Below, piece by piece: positions 34,241 through 46,543 of a stretch of DNA of 64,000 bases. Where the stretch lies: contig NC_083570.1 of the NCBI RefSeq assembly GCF_027579695.1, forward strand, positions 5,983,001-6,047,000, given 5' to 3'. The notes under the pieces are model-generated. The model was not told the DNA's origin. It made no database searches and saw only the letters and a program-made list of their open reading frames with translations. The translations under genes and the position numbers were made by a program. Position 1 is the stretch's first letter. Each line of letters starts with the position of its first letter. This DNA is from Neoarius graeffei (lineage: Eukaryota; Chordata; Actinopteri; Siluriformes; Ariidae).

Positions 34241-35779
34241 CATACATGTCAACCTTTGGTCAATCAAACCTGTATAACCAACCTCCAAAATCCGTATTTC
34301 CCTTATCAAATCCGTATAAGATGCAAATTAAAATAATTTACCTAAAATTTGAATGATAATTAGCAATGATATATCCCAGTTACTTTTTATTCAATATTAA
34401 TAACAATAAACCTTCAGAATGAATACAAAGTATTTTTCCAGTCTCACCTGTGAAAGGTAATCCCATGTGATCTCGTTTGGACGGTAAACCTGTTGGTACA
34501 GTTAAACGCAGCACATGAATGAGGCATCTTTATTCTCGGCTACTGTAGCTATACCAGAGACGGCTGAAGAATCTCCACTTTGCCCCATCCAATATGGCGG
34601 CGAGGATGACATATGATTCTACGCAGAAGGCGGCGTCTATGTTTATATGTTTATGACTTCACGGTTGGCGGGATTCTCACAATGCGGTGTGCGCATGATC
34701 AAAAGTGGAACAAAGTCTCGCTACCACAAGATAACGTGCGATTTCATGACTCTTTACTGGCTGTCTGTTGATTACAGTACGTTTATCATCGTGGGAATTG
34801 ATTATAGCTCTAAATAAATATTGAAGTTTTTTTAAAGAATCCGTATAACTTTATTTATACGCCCGTATACTACGTTTATTGAATCAAATCTGTATAAAAT
34901 ACGAACATTCCGTATGGAGCACTTGCATGTAACGTCACAGCCGATCCAGATTGGGACAGACGCCATCTTGTCGGTCAAACGCCATATTTCCGCCTTCTAC
35001 TTCTACTTCTGCTTTTACTTCTACCTTTTCTTCTGGAAAACCCTACTGAACCGGACTTCAATATCCACTACAACTGTATGGACTTACTGGACATGGGTTT
35101 CCAGCAGAAAATGATGGTTTGTAGCGATTTCCATTGCATGCACAACATTCCGGACGAGATAGCGAGACCAGCGGGGTCTCCGTGGATTGTTATCAGAAGC
35201 AAAGCGAAGGAGGCGGCGCCGGGAGCGGAAGCAAAAGCGAGGCTGCAGGCAGAGCCGGCCTCCATGGTAAACAACATGGACGATTTGGAATTACAGCTGG
35301 AATTACCTTATTCTATTCTATAATCGTCTGGTCAGTGCTATACTCAATACTTAATTGACTTTCCCATCCAATGAGGATTCTTGTTTACAAGATGCCACAT
35401 CTGAGTCGCTGACAAATCCTGAATTTCTGTAAAGATAACTGTCCAGAGATTTATAAGCACACAGTGCTTCACCACTGAACAGCAAGGGGAAGTTAATGAG
35501 GTAATTATACATGTCCGGGTATTCCGCTGGCAGTTCAAAGTCCGGTCGTGAAAACTCCGTCCGGTAAGCCATAAGGGTCACTAATCTGTAGATCGTTTAT
35601 TTTAGACATATATCTAGTTATCTGTTCATTAGAAAAATGAGCCGTGTAGTCCATCGGTTGAAATTGATCCATTCTGTACATGAGTGCAGCAGTATTCAGC
35701 GGTGTTTTTTACCGACAAGATGGCGGCTGTGTACTTTCCGGTCACGTGACTGCAAGATCTCTATAGGTTGACATGTATG
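34241..35779 (-). mobile_element. TIR element with a YqaJ/SWIM-type protein fragment, broken
   Basis: The 15-bp termini catacatgtcaacct and their inverse (35765-35779) enclose 1.54 kb. On the minus strand between about 35700 and 35344 the sequence reads MDQFQPMDYTAHFSNEQI...ISDPYGLPD and then LPAEYPDMYNYLI and ALCAYKSLDSYLY. From memory this resembles the start of the YqaJ-recombinase/SWIM-domain proteins common in fish and cnidarian repeats. The gene is broken and incomplete. A segment at about 34445-34640 is shared with 63560-63940 at the window's end. It inserted into the remnant TRIM copy D. Confidence 0.5.
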
Positions 35780-37191
35780 AGAGCGGGGGGGGGAGTGACA
35801 GGGTTCTACAGAGAAAAGTTTTTGGCCTCCAGCTTTCAAATGAACTGCCTCGAAAACCAATCAGCTTAGCGGATGTGTGGACTCGGTATGTGACATTTTC
35901 AAAAGAGAGGCGGAGTCACCAAACATTTCTGATCCAGAAGGCGGAAGCTGTTCTGCTTATTACGTGAAAATGTTTGATTTGATTAAAAGGTGTCTGGGCC
36001 TCGAACAATGTCCACATCACCATCGGGTTGTTGTTGTTTACATGTGTCATGTTACCCAAACTCGGTCAGGGCTCTGCAGGTCTTAACTGAAGCGCTTCAA
36101 ATTAAGGGTTAGCGGGCTGCTAAAGTTTGAAGGCGCTTCACAAGCAAGACTCAGTGCAATATTAACCAACATTAGCACAATCTGATATGATTTAATAATA
36201 TCTTTGTGACCTTAATGAACACCAGTTGTTGTATCAAGTCGGATTGTTATTTACATGCCACACAAACTTAGAAAACAGTCATATTCATATGTTGTCGTTT
36301 TTACACACTGAATCCGAACTGTTGTGAACTGATTAATTTTCTGAGCTAATCTAACGCTGCATACCTCAAGGACAGTTTGATAGCTAGCAGCCGCTCACTG
36401 CATTGCAACCGCACTTCCTAATTGACATGGTAGCCGAACAGGCATGTTGTTTCCGTGACCACGCCCCCAGAGTGAATATTCATGAGTGAATTTTGCATGG
36501 TTCCGCCCAGTGGAAACCTACAGGAACCCTTTGTGTACCGCGCACGGAGCGGATTTTTATTTTCTCTAATCAGAAATATTGGTAGGGACCCGTCCATCCC
36601 GTCCAGACCCAATTCTACACCTATGGTCTGTACAGCGGAGCACTGTGTTGTTGTCTTTTCCCCATTCAGTGGATCCCCTGGCTGGATAACTGTTGCATGC
36701 TGGGAAGCCCCGCCTCTGACAGAGAGCCGCGCGAGATGACAGAAAACAGTGCAGTGTTTTATTCAGTCATTGGGTCAAACTAATACTCTGGAGACTTCCC
36801 TATGGAGATGGACAGCACGGAAATGCCAAAACCACGGTGGAAAAATTACCGAGTTCATTTTCATTTACCGTACGATAAGTCGGTATATCAAATATCACGA
36901 CAGGCCTACACACTTCACATCAATATATTTTGTGAAATAAACCCAACACACATTGTTCAGTTTGTTTTTCTCTTTTATTTTAGATTTCTGTTATCTGACT
37001 CTGGATCCCAACACGGCACATCGTCTCCTCATTCTGTCTGAGAAGAACAGAGCGGTGAGAGTCAGTGAGAGAGAGCAGCGTTACTCTGATCATCCAGAGA
37101 GATTTGATTCCTGGTGGCAGGTGTTGTGTAAGGAGAGTGTGTGTGGACGCTGTTACTGGGAGGTGGAGTGGAGCCGTGCTGGTGTGTCCAT
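35780..37191 (+). pseudogene. TRIM gene D remnant: intron plus truncated PRY exon
   Basis: Sequence from 35785 (gagtgacagggttctacagag) matches the intron of gene C at about 52955. The stretch near 36430-36480 (gaccacgcccccag) also matches. After an AG acceptor at 36982-36983 the exon reads [33 protein letters not shown] and [16 protein letters not shown]. It breaks off inside SPRY at about 37191, where L1 sequence begins. No RING, coiled coil or rest of B30.2 was found. The segment 36490-36940 has no match in genes A and C and looks inserted. Confidence 0.75.
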
Positions 37192-37500
37192 CTACTAGGA
37201 AGTCTGTCTAGTCCTTCATCCTTCACCATATTCCAGTCCCCTCCCGATATTATATTTCCAGTTACATATTTAATTTTAAACTGCAAAATAACTTCTCTAA
37301 TCTCTGTAAGAAGGGTTCTGTTTTGTGCTATGTTAGCGTCCATAAACATTTCCTAAAATTAGTGTAGAATTGTCTATTTGGAGTACACATATTACCCAAT
37401 GGCCATTGTTACTACTTTTGGTGGCAATTATTTTCCCCAGTGAGAAATTGAGTAAAATTGCAACGCCTGCTGATCTTGATGTACCATGTGGGGGAAAAAA
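37192..37500 (-). mobile_element. L1/Tx1-like LINE fragment, endonuclease domain
   Basis: Minus-strand reading gives, in order, HGTSRSAGVAILLNFSLGK, NNGHWVICVLQIDNSTLI, NIAQNRTLLTEIREVI and ISGGDWNMVKDEGLDR. This is the apurinic-type endonuclease of L1 ORF2, with the GGDWN motif containing its catalytic Asp/Asn. Both ends are truncated. It replaces the 3' half of the PRY-SPRY exon of TRIM copy D. Confidence 0.75.
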
Positions 37501-37606
37501 AAAATTGCCTCCCCATTGAGTTGTCCAAAACTTTGTCTGATTCCTTTGAATGAGTTTCCTGAAGTAGTGAATGGGCTACTGAGCAACACAGAGCGATCAG
37601 GATGCT

Positions 37607-37630
37607 CGCTCTCTCTCTCTCTCTCTCTCA
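37607..37630. repeat. (CT)n microsatellite
   Basis: A pure CT run upstream of the BTG-family gene, about 170 bp before its TATA box. Confidence 0.9.
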
Positions 37631-37657
37631 GGGAGCTGATGTCACCTGGTCACATGA

Positions 37658-37700
37658 CCTGGGTTTTCCCCTAAAGTTTAGGGGAAAACCCAGGTCACAT
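37658..37700. repeat. perfect 43-bp palindrome upstream of the BTG-family gene
   Basis: The arm tgacctgggttttcccctaaa and its exact inverse are separated by a single g. The position is about 100 bp upstream of the TATA box. It can form a cruciform or hairpin, and each arm is also a potential protein-binding half-site. The role is unknown. Confidence 0.9.
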
Positions 37701-37714
37701 GACTCAGACAATTT

Positions 37715-37830
37715 CATTAGTTCAATTAGTTTAAAAGAAGACAGTTTAATTAGTTTAAATGAAAACAGTTTAATTAGTTATGTTTCAAAATCTGCAGCTA
37801 TATAAGAGCCACACATCCACACAGAGCTTC
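37715..37830 (+). promoter_or_regulatory. core promoter of the BTG-family gene
   Basis: Three imperfect copies of agtttaattagttt (about 37725-37780) contain TAATTA-like homeodomain-type sites. They are followed by the TATA box tatataag at 37799-37806. Transcription would be expected to start near 37830, in the agcttcagagcgac region. The placement fits the gene downstream. Confidence 0.6.
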
Positions 37831-38048
37831 AGAGCGACACAAACCTTCACAGCGAGTAACAGCGAGTTTCCAGCGATCATCAGCAACTTATCAGCAATTC
37901 ATCAGCGGCTATCAGCGGTTTAATCTTCTCCTTCCGAGTAAGTCACCTTGCACTAACTGAGTGATTTGTATTTTTTTTAAGTTTTAATAATCTACTAACA
38001 CGACACACACTAATCGCATGACTGTCTGTATCGTATGATATTTTGCAG
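37830..38048 (+). other. 5' UTR exon and first intron of the BTG-family gene
   Basis: The probable leader (about 37830-37937) contains repeated atcagc words. It ends at a strong donor gtaagt (37938). The intron closes at the acceptor ttttgcag (38048). This gives an upstream untranslated exon. Human BTG1 and BTG2 have no such exon to my knowledge. Confidence 0.5.
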
Positions 38049-38067
38049 TTTACGAAAATATTTCAGC

Positions 38068-38788
38068 ATGAAAGTCGAGGTGACCACAGCGGTGACCTTC
38101 ATCACCGGATTACTGAGAGGAAGAGGACCTCTGTCCGAAAAACAGCTCCAACACTTCAGCCGTTCTCTGGAAGAGGCGTTAGGAGGTGAGATTAAACACC
38201 ACATTACACACCTGTGACTTCTGACAAAAGGATCCACATCATATTTAGTCTTTATTCGATCTACTTATTTTTCATTTTCACTGAAATGCCTTTACAATTA
38301 TACCGACTCCTTGCTGTGGTCTGAGAAAAAGGGAAAGCTTATTAGTGTGGCATTCAGTTAAAGTCAGTGATGTATAAAGACCTAGATTTAATGGCGGACA
38401 GATGTTTATCTCGGGAGCATTAACACTGCCCAGAAATGCTGCCTTTCTCGAGAGCCTCATCCCAAGTGAATGATAGTCATGATATTCTAATAACAAATCT
38501 ATTCTTAAAACAATCTGCGAGTTGAACAGAGTTTTTAAAAGTCTGTTTTCTTTGATTCCAGAGCATTATGAGCACCACTGGTTCCCTGACGCACCGTTCA
38601 GAGGTTCGGGATATCGATGCCTCAGAATCAATCGCAGGATGGAGCCGCTAGTAGGGAAGGCTGCTTACACCAGTGGTCTCAGCATGGAGCAGGTTCGCGC
38701 CCTCTTACCGTGTGAGCTGACAGTGTGGGTCGACCCCTACGAAGTGTCCTACCGGATCGGGGAGAACGGCTCCATAGGTGTGCTGTAG
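38068..38788 (+). CDS. BTG/TOB-family antiproliferative protein, short C-terminus
   Basis: Two coding exons, 38068-38185 and 38562-38788, with GT-AG borders and phase 1, give 114 residues plus stop. The BTG domain is nearly complete: [33 protein letters not shown], then Box [19 protein letters not shown] and Box [21 protein letters not shown]. The family recruits the CCR4-NOT deadenylase through these boxes and slows the cell cycle. The exon junction ([11 protein letters not shown]) is where BTG1 and BTG2 split. The stop TAG follows GVL where relatives continue with tyrosine-glutamate. The same frame after the TAG continues for 19 codons and ends NSVMTVSS, much like the C-terminus of BTG1/BTG2, so a Tyr codon has become a stop. 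The ATG at 38068 fits the family length. Which BTG paralogue it is could not be decided. Confidence 0.85.
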
Positions 38789-39489
38789 GAGTCCACACCA
38801 CTGCCGCTGGAGACTCATCTCAACTCTGTGATGACCGTCTCCAGCTAATCTCTCAGCACATCTGGCCCACATCTGTTTGACATTTTAAACGATGATTTTA
38901 ATGACTGGTCTCGCTGCACGTATATATCCAATTTATTGGATATATTTTGGTTAAGTTCCTTATTTTAACGCCTGTAAATAAATTTTTATTTCATTTGTAA
39001 ATATTTTGATTTATTATTTTATTACTTGTAAATATTTTGATAATTTTATTTGTAAATATTAAGATTTTTATTATTCGTAAATATTTAGATGATATTGTTT
39101 TTAGTAAATATTTTTATTAAAGATGATTAAATATATTTTGATTAAAGATGATGCTTCAGTTTTTTTCATAGTGTTTGTTTTACATTTGCATGATGCGTAA
39201 TACAGTTTATAAATACAGTAAGTGCACATTTTCGGTGTAACTGTAGCCCATTTGTTGTATAATTTCTGACCCCTCTCTACCGCATCCATCAGTGGAAAGG
39301 GTCCATCAGAGGGCCACACTGATCCACTCCTACCAGTGACAGATCCACTGCCTTATCAGTGTTGCTGCTATGAGAATGGTCACCCAGCCAAACAAGTTAA
39401 CAAGCAGATTTAAAAGGGCAACATTTAATTCGAGGCAAAAAGGGCAGGGGCTCAAGCACCCCTAAAGCCCTATGTGTGCACGTGCCTGG
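38789..39489. other. 3' UTR and AT-rich flank of the BTG-family gene
   Basis: Contains aataaa signals near 38978, then repeated (t)gtaaatatttt units between 38970 and 39130. No further gene was seen. Confidence 0.5.
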
Positions 39490-39600
39490 TTGTGTATTAA
39501 TTTTATCAATCAGATCCTTTTGTTCTTGTTTCCTTATCCGTGAAAGTGTTTGACCCATGACAACTGCTATTTGTTTGACCTTAAACCATTCCCACACGTT
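39490..39600 (-). mobile_element. small L1/Tx1-like LINE fragment
   Basis: About 110 bp matching 28660-28775 of L1 copy 1. On the minus strand it reads WFKVKQIAVVMGQTLSRIRK and then QEQKDLIDKINT. It is truncated at both ends. Confidence 0.75.
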
Positions 39601-40847
39601 AGGATCTATATGATTGTAGTCAGCAGTGAATTTCAGTTATTTCAACAGGTAAAAAAGGACTAAGCGGCTACAATCTATCAAATATCTATTAAAGTTATGA
39701 CTGTTTGATGCAGATAAAAGCTGCTCTAGACTTTGACTATAAACTGCGATATACAGCTTTAAGACGCTGTTTATCTACTTTAGAAGTTTGTGCCTTTTTG
39801 AAATGGACACTATTTGTGCTGGAATTTATGGACAGCAACGTTTGTCTGGTTGATTTTTATTCGACTAATTTAACATGAATTCGTTGTTCACAGTGTAGAA
39901 TTATCAGGGGAAAAATAGGGTGCGATACTGAGTTCAATCTTTTCAAATTTTACCCATCAACAATACTGGAAATGCCTAATGGATGTGAATTATCACAATA
40001 CTGATGGCTGGCTTGTTTAAATTGCTCGCAAACTCGCTTTATAAGCAGCTTCAATAAACATTTATATTCTAATATGCGGAGTAGTTAGAAAAGTTCCCGG
40101 CGGCGGCGAGTTGACACAGTGCTGTCATATACACTTGGCTTTGTTTCTTCCCTTCTGAGCGTCGGTCAGGCTCTCTCTGGAGGGCGGAGCCACATCTGGC
40201 GCGTCTTCCGGTTGGCTGTCGGCGCTGTCTGGCAGCGTCACGTGCGGGGGAAGGGGCGGTCAGAAACAGGGCAGTGGCGCGCTCACGTGCAATCGGTAAA
40301 CTTGTGGATGGGTAAAGCTTGAATTCAGATGATGAAATAAAAAGTTATGAGTGGGTTAGCATTTATAAATTCCAATGTAGATTAAAATAATGTCTATCTA
40401 TTGTGTTGCATTGAACTGGAATAGCCCTTTATGTGCTGTTCAGCACAGTGAAAATGACAGCGCCATGAAAACCTAAATGATGTCCAGATTCTGGAATGCG
40501 AGTAAAATATTGATGCGTTTGATATTTTGCTTAAATTAAGTGACGTCAACTCACCTTTGTTTATATAGTGCTTTACACATAATGCAGTATATAGTGTGTG
40601 ACAGAGAGAGAGATGATTATGGAACTGATCAGCCTACAAATAAAAATTTATTTTCTTTATCACCTTTTCTCGATAAAGAAAAAGATTCCACGTTGCTTTG
40701 AATGTGATTGGTTGAAGTGGCTCTCATCAAGAAAACTGGCCAATGACAACTGTGCGCGCGCCTTCTTTTTTGAAAATCCGTCAGTTGGATCCGGCAGAGC
40801 GATCGGTAGATCTCTATGGCTCTGGATACGGCGCGAGCGTCAGTCGG
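39601..40847. other. intergenic sequence with a GC-rich patch
   Basis: No gene was recognised. A CpG-rich stretch at about 40090-40310 could be a promoter or an old transposon end, but no exon follows it. Confidence 0.35.
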
Positions 40848-41760
40848 CAGTGTTGCCAGATTGGGCGGTTTTGAATTCTACTTTGCGGGCGTAAAATGGC
40901 TTGGGCTGGTTGACAAAAATTGGGCGGGTTTGACGTTACTTCGGCGGGTTTTTATCAGATGTTTATATAGTTTCACTCCCACTAGAAAGCAGAGATGGGA
41001 GAGAATGTAAACACCTAAGCCGAATGATGTTCTTGAATATGCGAAGGAAATCAGGAAAAACAGCTCTCTTTGGTCAACTTTGGCAAGTCAGAGACCTAGT
41101 TTACCCAGCACCCCTTAGGTATTTTAAACAACCAAAATCGAGCATTGGCCTAAATTAATCATTAACAATAAACATTAATCTCATTCAGTATTATTTAAAC
41201 AAAAAAATGTCGATGTAACTGTAAGACTAATATGAATGTGTGTAATGTAGTGCAGAAACTGAACTCATAAACTAGTAAATAAGAATGATGCAATCCATTC
41301 TCCATTTTGTCTTCTCATGTTACATTCAGCCATGCATCGGAGCCTAACTTTTTTTTTTTTAATTGAAGTATATAAAACAGATACAATCTAACAAATCCAC
41401 AAAAATCAGGATAACAGATGAAGAAAATACATGGATGTAGACAAAAATAAATTAAGCAGAATAACTAGGCCTATAAAATTAATAAAACAAACAGGATAAA
41501 TATGATATGCATCGTAGCCTAACATAGCCAACATAATATTATGCGTGTGCGCCACCTACTGGTGCATGTAGGATTCAGAACGCAGCAGATGATTGCAGAG
41601 TTATAATCTGATTGAACCACACGGAGCCGAGTACCAGACAGCAGATTCTTCACCTCCAGCACTGACGGGCTCATGGTGCTATTTGTTCGATTTACAAATA
41701 GTATACTGGACTTTAGCTGCATATTTTTACTTTACAAGATAGGCATCAAGTCCATTTTAC
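40848..41760. mobile_element. element K, second copy, inverted and truncated by the DIRS element
   Basis: It begins cagtgttgccagattgggcgg, the inverse of K's right end. It then matches the reverse complement of 24960-23700, including the stretch around the Harbinger target, here empty (near 41520). It stops at exactly the first base of the DIRS terminal repeat. The expected other end was not found beyond the DIRS element. Confidence 0.75.
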
Positions 41761-44700
41761 ATTCTACCAAATCGCAGTGACGTACTTCCGGTTAATATGA
41801 GACGCACACGCGCGCGCCGTGAGTCAGTACAACGTTGGACGCCGTGGAGTTCAGAGCTGCCTTGTGCTCTTCCTTCCAGAGCTGCGCTTTTTTTTTTTGG
41901 ATTAAATTCGGTTTTATACAGGTAATTGATATTTATGGATATATTATATTCCTTTTCTTATAGTTTCTATGATTTTTTTTCTGTTAGAAATTTCCGACTT
42001 CTTTATGTTTTGGGAGTTGTTTTATTAATGTTAGTCACATGGACTCGTATAACTTCACGAGAGCTTTCATACCTCAGTTGGTGTAAAGCCTAACGAGGAA
42101 CTTTAGGGAAGTAAGTGATATTTCCCTTAAAAGATTCACTAAGAAGGGAAAGTAAGTGATAGTTTCCCTACAGTCTAAATTCGTAATACTGTTATTCTAC
42201 TTAAAAGTCGACAATGTCATTAAAATTGGGAATAAAAAAGGGAAGTAAGTGTTAGTTCCCTAGCAAAAAAAAAAGGGGGGGAAAGTAAGTGATAGTTTCC
42301 CTACAAATGATCCACAGTCGTATGAATTTTGGGAAACACTACGTTCATAATCTTCGATCTAGCTTTGCTTCGAAGAATATTCAATGAGTGGCGTACAACT
42401 CTGCTGTACGGATGCTCCAAACGGAATTTCATTGTTCTTTTTTGAGACAATGACAATAAATATTCAGAATCTGAATAAGACTTGTGAATTCCTATTCACA
42501 CTACATATTACTTGTTCAGATTCAGAATCTGAATAAGACTTGTGAATTCCTATTCACACTACATATATTTATTACTTGTTCACGGCAATTAATATGTATG
42601 ACCCAGGAACCTCAACTGAAACCACATCCTCAGAAGATTTGAAAACTTCTATATCTGCCATGTTTTCAGAGATGAAAACTGATCTGAAACAACATGTAGA
42701 ACAGTTTGTTGCGACTGCCATCGAAAACTACGCTTATAATGAAGATTTCTGGAGTGATGAAGAGGAGGAATCTGACGGGAATATCTCTAACGCAGATCTT
42801 GCTGGTGACTTAGAAAAATTTCTTTCTCAAGATAAAGATCAACAGAAAGAGAAAAATGCTGCCGCAAGCGAGTTCCAGGACCTCGCCCAGGAGTGTGCCA
42901 CAAGTGAGAAAACAAGCCCACCAATCGATGACGATCTGGTGAAGATCATAGATGGTCTCATCAATGACAAACTACCCAAAGCAAAACTCGATGAGCTTAC
43001 TGACAAATATGCCAGACTGGAAAATTGTAAGCTCTTACTGGCTCCTAAGACGAACAGGACTGTGTGGACTCAGCTTAAAGACAACACCAAGAAAGCAGAT
43101 ACTGGAATGCAGAGATGTCAACGGATGTTTTTAATTGCAGCTTATGCTATCCTTGATGCCTCGAAAACAGCATCCGGAGAAATGAAAACCAAACTAGTCC
43201 ATGCTTTGGTGCTTATCCTGTCTGGCAATGGAGAAATCAATCTGAAGAGGAGAGAGCTGCTAAAGCCAGATCTCAATGCCCAATACAATGCTTTATGCAA
43301 TGCCTCAACTCCTATTACAACAAAGTTGTTTGGTGATGATGTGGAGAAAGAAATTGATGCAGTGACCAAAGCAAACAAGTTGGGGAAAAAAGCTTATACC
43401 CCCTAGGAAGAGTCATGGTTCATGCTTTCAGCCCTATGGCCAGGGAAGGTCTTCAGATCGCTTTGGCTCAGCGAGGGGTCGTTATGGCGGCCGAGGATTC
43501 AACAGGCCTTTTTCAGGAGGACGTCGGCGAAGTCCGCATCCTACAACAAGAGCACTCAGAATTAACTCCTCCATAACAGGTCGGCTATGATAACTTGATA
43601 AATATACTACTCAGGTCACGACAGCCTTTTATAGCTGTGCAAATAAGCCGTTATTTGAAGGAATGGAGAAAGATCACTATGGATCCTTACATTTTGCAAT
43701 GTGTAAGCAACTGTCCCATTGAATTTGACTATGATCCCTCCTGTATCCAAAATGTCACTAACTATGAACATAAATTCTCCCCAGCTCAACAAGAGGCCAT
43801 TGGCAATGAAATGGAGACATTTTTGAACAAGCATGTTATTGAGCCTGCAGTCCCAGAACCAGAAGAAGTTATTTCACCCATTTTTGTTACCCCCAAAAAA
43901 GAACCAGGAACGTTCAGGGTTATATTCAACCTTCAATCTCTGAATGACGTGGTTACCTACCACAAGTTTAAAATGGATACTGTTGAATCAGCTATCAAAT
44001 TAATGAAACAAGGATGCTACATGTCATCTATAGATTTACGCGATGCTTACTATTCAGTCCCCATCAAGCCCCAGTTTAGGAAGTACCTCAAGTTTGTCTG
44101 GAGGGGTAGATCGTTCCAATATACGGCACTGCCCATGGGTTTATCCAGCAGCCCTCGAATATTTACCAAGATTTTGAAACTGGTATTTGCCACCTTGCGA
44201 TCCCAGTTTGGACACTCGTGTCTGGGATATATTGATGATTCATTTTATACTGCAGATACACTTGCTCTATGTCAAGAAGCCACCTTGCATGCGGCCCAGT
44301 TATTCACTAAGCTTGGTTTTGTTGGACATCCCACCAAGTCTGTTTTTTATCCCTGTCAGTCTTTGGAGTTTCTGGGATTCGTTTTAGATTCTGCCCATAT
44401 GAGAGTCACTCTTCCAGAGAGAAAAGCATCCAAAATTGTGAGTTTGTGCCAGAATTTTCTACGGGACAAACTTTTCACCATTCGCGAGGTAGCTTTGCTT
44501 ATTGGAACTCTTGTCTCCACATTCCCTGGGGTTGAGATGGGACCACTACATTATAGATCCTTAGAGCAAGATAAAGACATTGCCCTACGTAGAGCTTTGG
44601 GCAGTTTTGATGACTGCATGTCCTTATTGAAAGAAAGCCGAGTAGAATTGAACTGGTGGATATGCTCCATCCCTCACAGTTCTCGAATCATTGACCATGG

Positions 44701-46543
44701 GGTGCCGGAGGTTGTCCTTAACACAGATGCTTCTGGAAGGGGATGGGGTGCTACTTCGGGCAGTTGTTCTACTCAGGGTTTGTGGTTGCCTGAGGAGGCT
44801 TTTTACCATATCAATGTTTTAGAATTATTGGCTGTCAAATTGGGCTTAAGAGCTCTTCTTGATCAAACTCGAAATCAACACATCCGTATCACTTCAAACA
44901 ATACCACCACAGTGATCTACATTAATGCCATGGGAGGTTGTAGGGTTCCAGCTTGTGACACCATTGCAAAAGATATTTGGTCATGGGCGGTAGAATGTGA
45001 GAACTGGCTGTCCGCAGCACATGTAGCTGGAATTCGAAATACCATTGCAGATCATTTATCACGCCAGTTGAACCCTGAGGTGGAATTGGAACTGAGTCCT
45101 AATATATTCAGGAAGCTTACGCACTGTTTTGGTGTTCCTGATATTGACTTGTTTGCAAGTAGACTGAACCACAAGGTTAAGTCCTATGTGTCATGGAAGC
45201 CTGACCCGCACTCAACATATATAGATGCTTTCTCGTTAAATTGGGGAGAATTTGCTAATGCCTATGCATTTCCCCCGTTTTGTCTAATTGGCAGGTGCCT
45301 TCACAAGGTCACCCTAGAGCAAGCCACCTTGATTATTGTTGTCCCAATGTGGAATACACAAGCATGGTTCACCAATTTACTAAGGCTGTTGATCGATCAT
45401 CCTCGAGTTGTCCGAGTGACCAAGGGAATCCTCTCAAACCCACTGCACGGCAAGGTCCATCCACTGAGTCCCAAACTCCATCTTCTGGTATGCAGAATAT
45501 CAGGAAGGAGTTCTCTAAGCACAACATACCTTCAGAAATTATCGAGGTCCTCCTATGTGCCTGGCGAGACGGAACACAGAAGCAATATAACGTCTACCTG
45601 CACAAATGGACACAGTTTTGTTTACAAAGGAAAGTGGATTCCATGCAGCCCACTGTGAATGATGTGCTCAAGTTTCTCCACGATTGGTACAAGAAGGGCT
45701 TAGCCTATTCCACTATGAACACAGCGCGTTCAGCTTTATCTAATTATTTAATGGGCACACCCTTATCTGGAACTCATTATACTGTGGCCAATCATCCATT
45801 TATTGTTCGTTATTTCAGGGGTGTTTTCAATTGTCGAAAACCTGAAACATGGGACGTTGATGTTGTGTTAGATTATATGAAGTTATTATACCCTTTGGAC
45901 AAGCTTTCATTAAAAGAACTTGCGTTAAAGTTAGTGGGCGTTCTTGCCCTTACCTCAGGACGGAGATGTCAAACTTTAGTTCATTTGGATATTGAATGCA
46001 TGAAGAAAACACAGAATTATCATTTATTCCAACTAACGGAGCACATGAAGCAGAGTAGACCAGGAAATACGTTTGATTCCTTCTATGTAATAAAATACCA
46101 GGAACAGGAATTGTGTGTTTATATGACACTAGAACATTATCTTCAGCGAACTTTGTTACATTGTCAGCCTGGACACACAAAAATGTTGCTTTCGTATGTT
46201 AAGCCTTTTTCACCAGTTGGAACCAGCACAGTAGGTCGATGGATTAAAACACTTCTTGACTTAAGTGGCATAAACACTGCTAACTTTAAGGCACACAGCA
46301 CTCGTTCCACTAGCGTAAGTAAAGCTAGTCAGATGGTTCCAGTAGATACTATTTTGAAACATGTAGGCTGGTCTGCAGAGTCAGCTTTCTGCAAATTCTA
46401 TGACAAACCTGTTGTAACAAATGGTGCGTTCCAAAATGCTGTCCTGGAATAAAAAATTGTTTACTTGCAAGGATGGTTGTGTCCATAATTGTGCTTTAAA
46501 ATCTCATGTTAACCCGAAGTACGTCACTGCGATTTGGTAGAAT
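41761..46543 (+). mobile_element. DIRS-type (tyrosine recombinase) retroelement, looks whole
   Basis: Inverted terminal repeats of 28 exact bases (41761-41788 and 46516-46543), extending imperfectly to about 42 bp, enclose three long open frames. These are a gag-like frame (42576-43406), a reverse transcriptase/RNase H/methylase-like frame (43595-45658, with RT core YIDDS) and an overlapping tyrosine recombinase frame (45280-46452, with the HSTRSTSVSKAS and HVGWS blocks of that family). Overlapping frames and inverted ends with no target duplication are normal for DIRS. No obvious breaks were seen, so the copy looks young. The leader carries four short repeated motifs (42108-42303) and a 66-bp tandem duplication (about 42459-42570). 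It is treated here as a fossil or resident element. Confidence 0.9.

Noticed and set aside
35078-35358. Plus-strand frames of 81 and 74 codons (alanine/glutamate-rich)
   Set aside because: They lie inside the TIR element at 34241-35779, overlap each other in two frames and match no domain I know.
42100-42310. Four short, similar, partly palindromic repeats that could suggest a CRISPR-like array
   Set aside because: This is a eukaryotic window. The repeats are irregularly spaced, differ in sequence and belong to the leader of the DIRS element.
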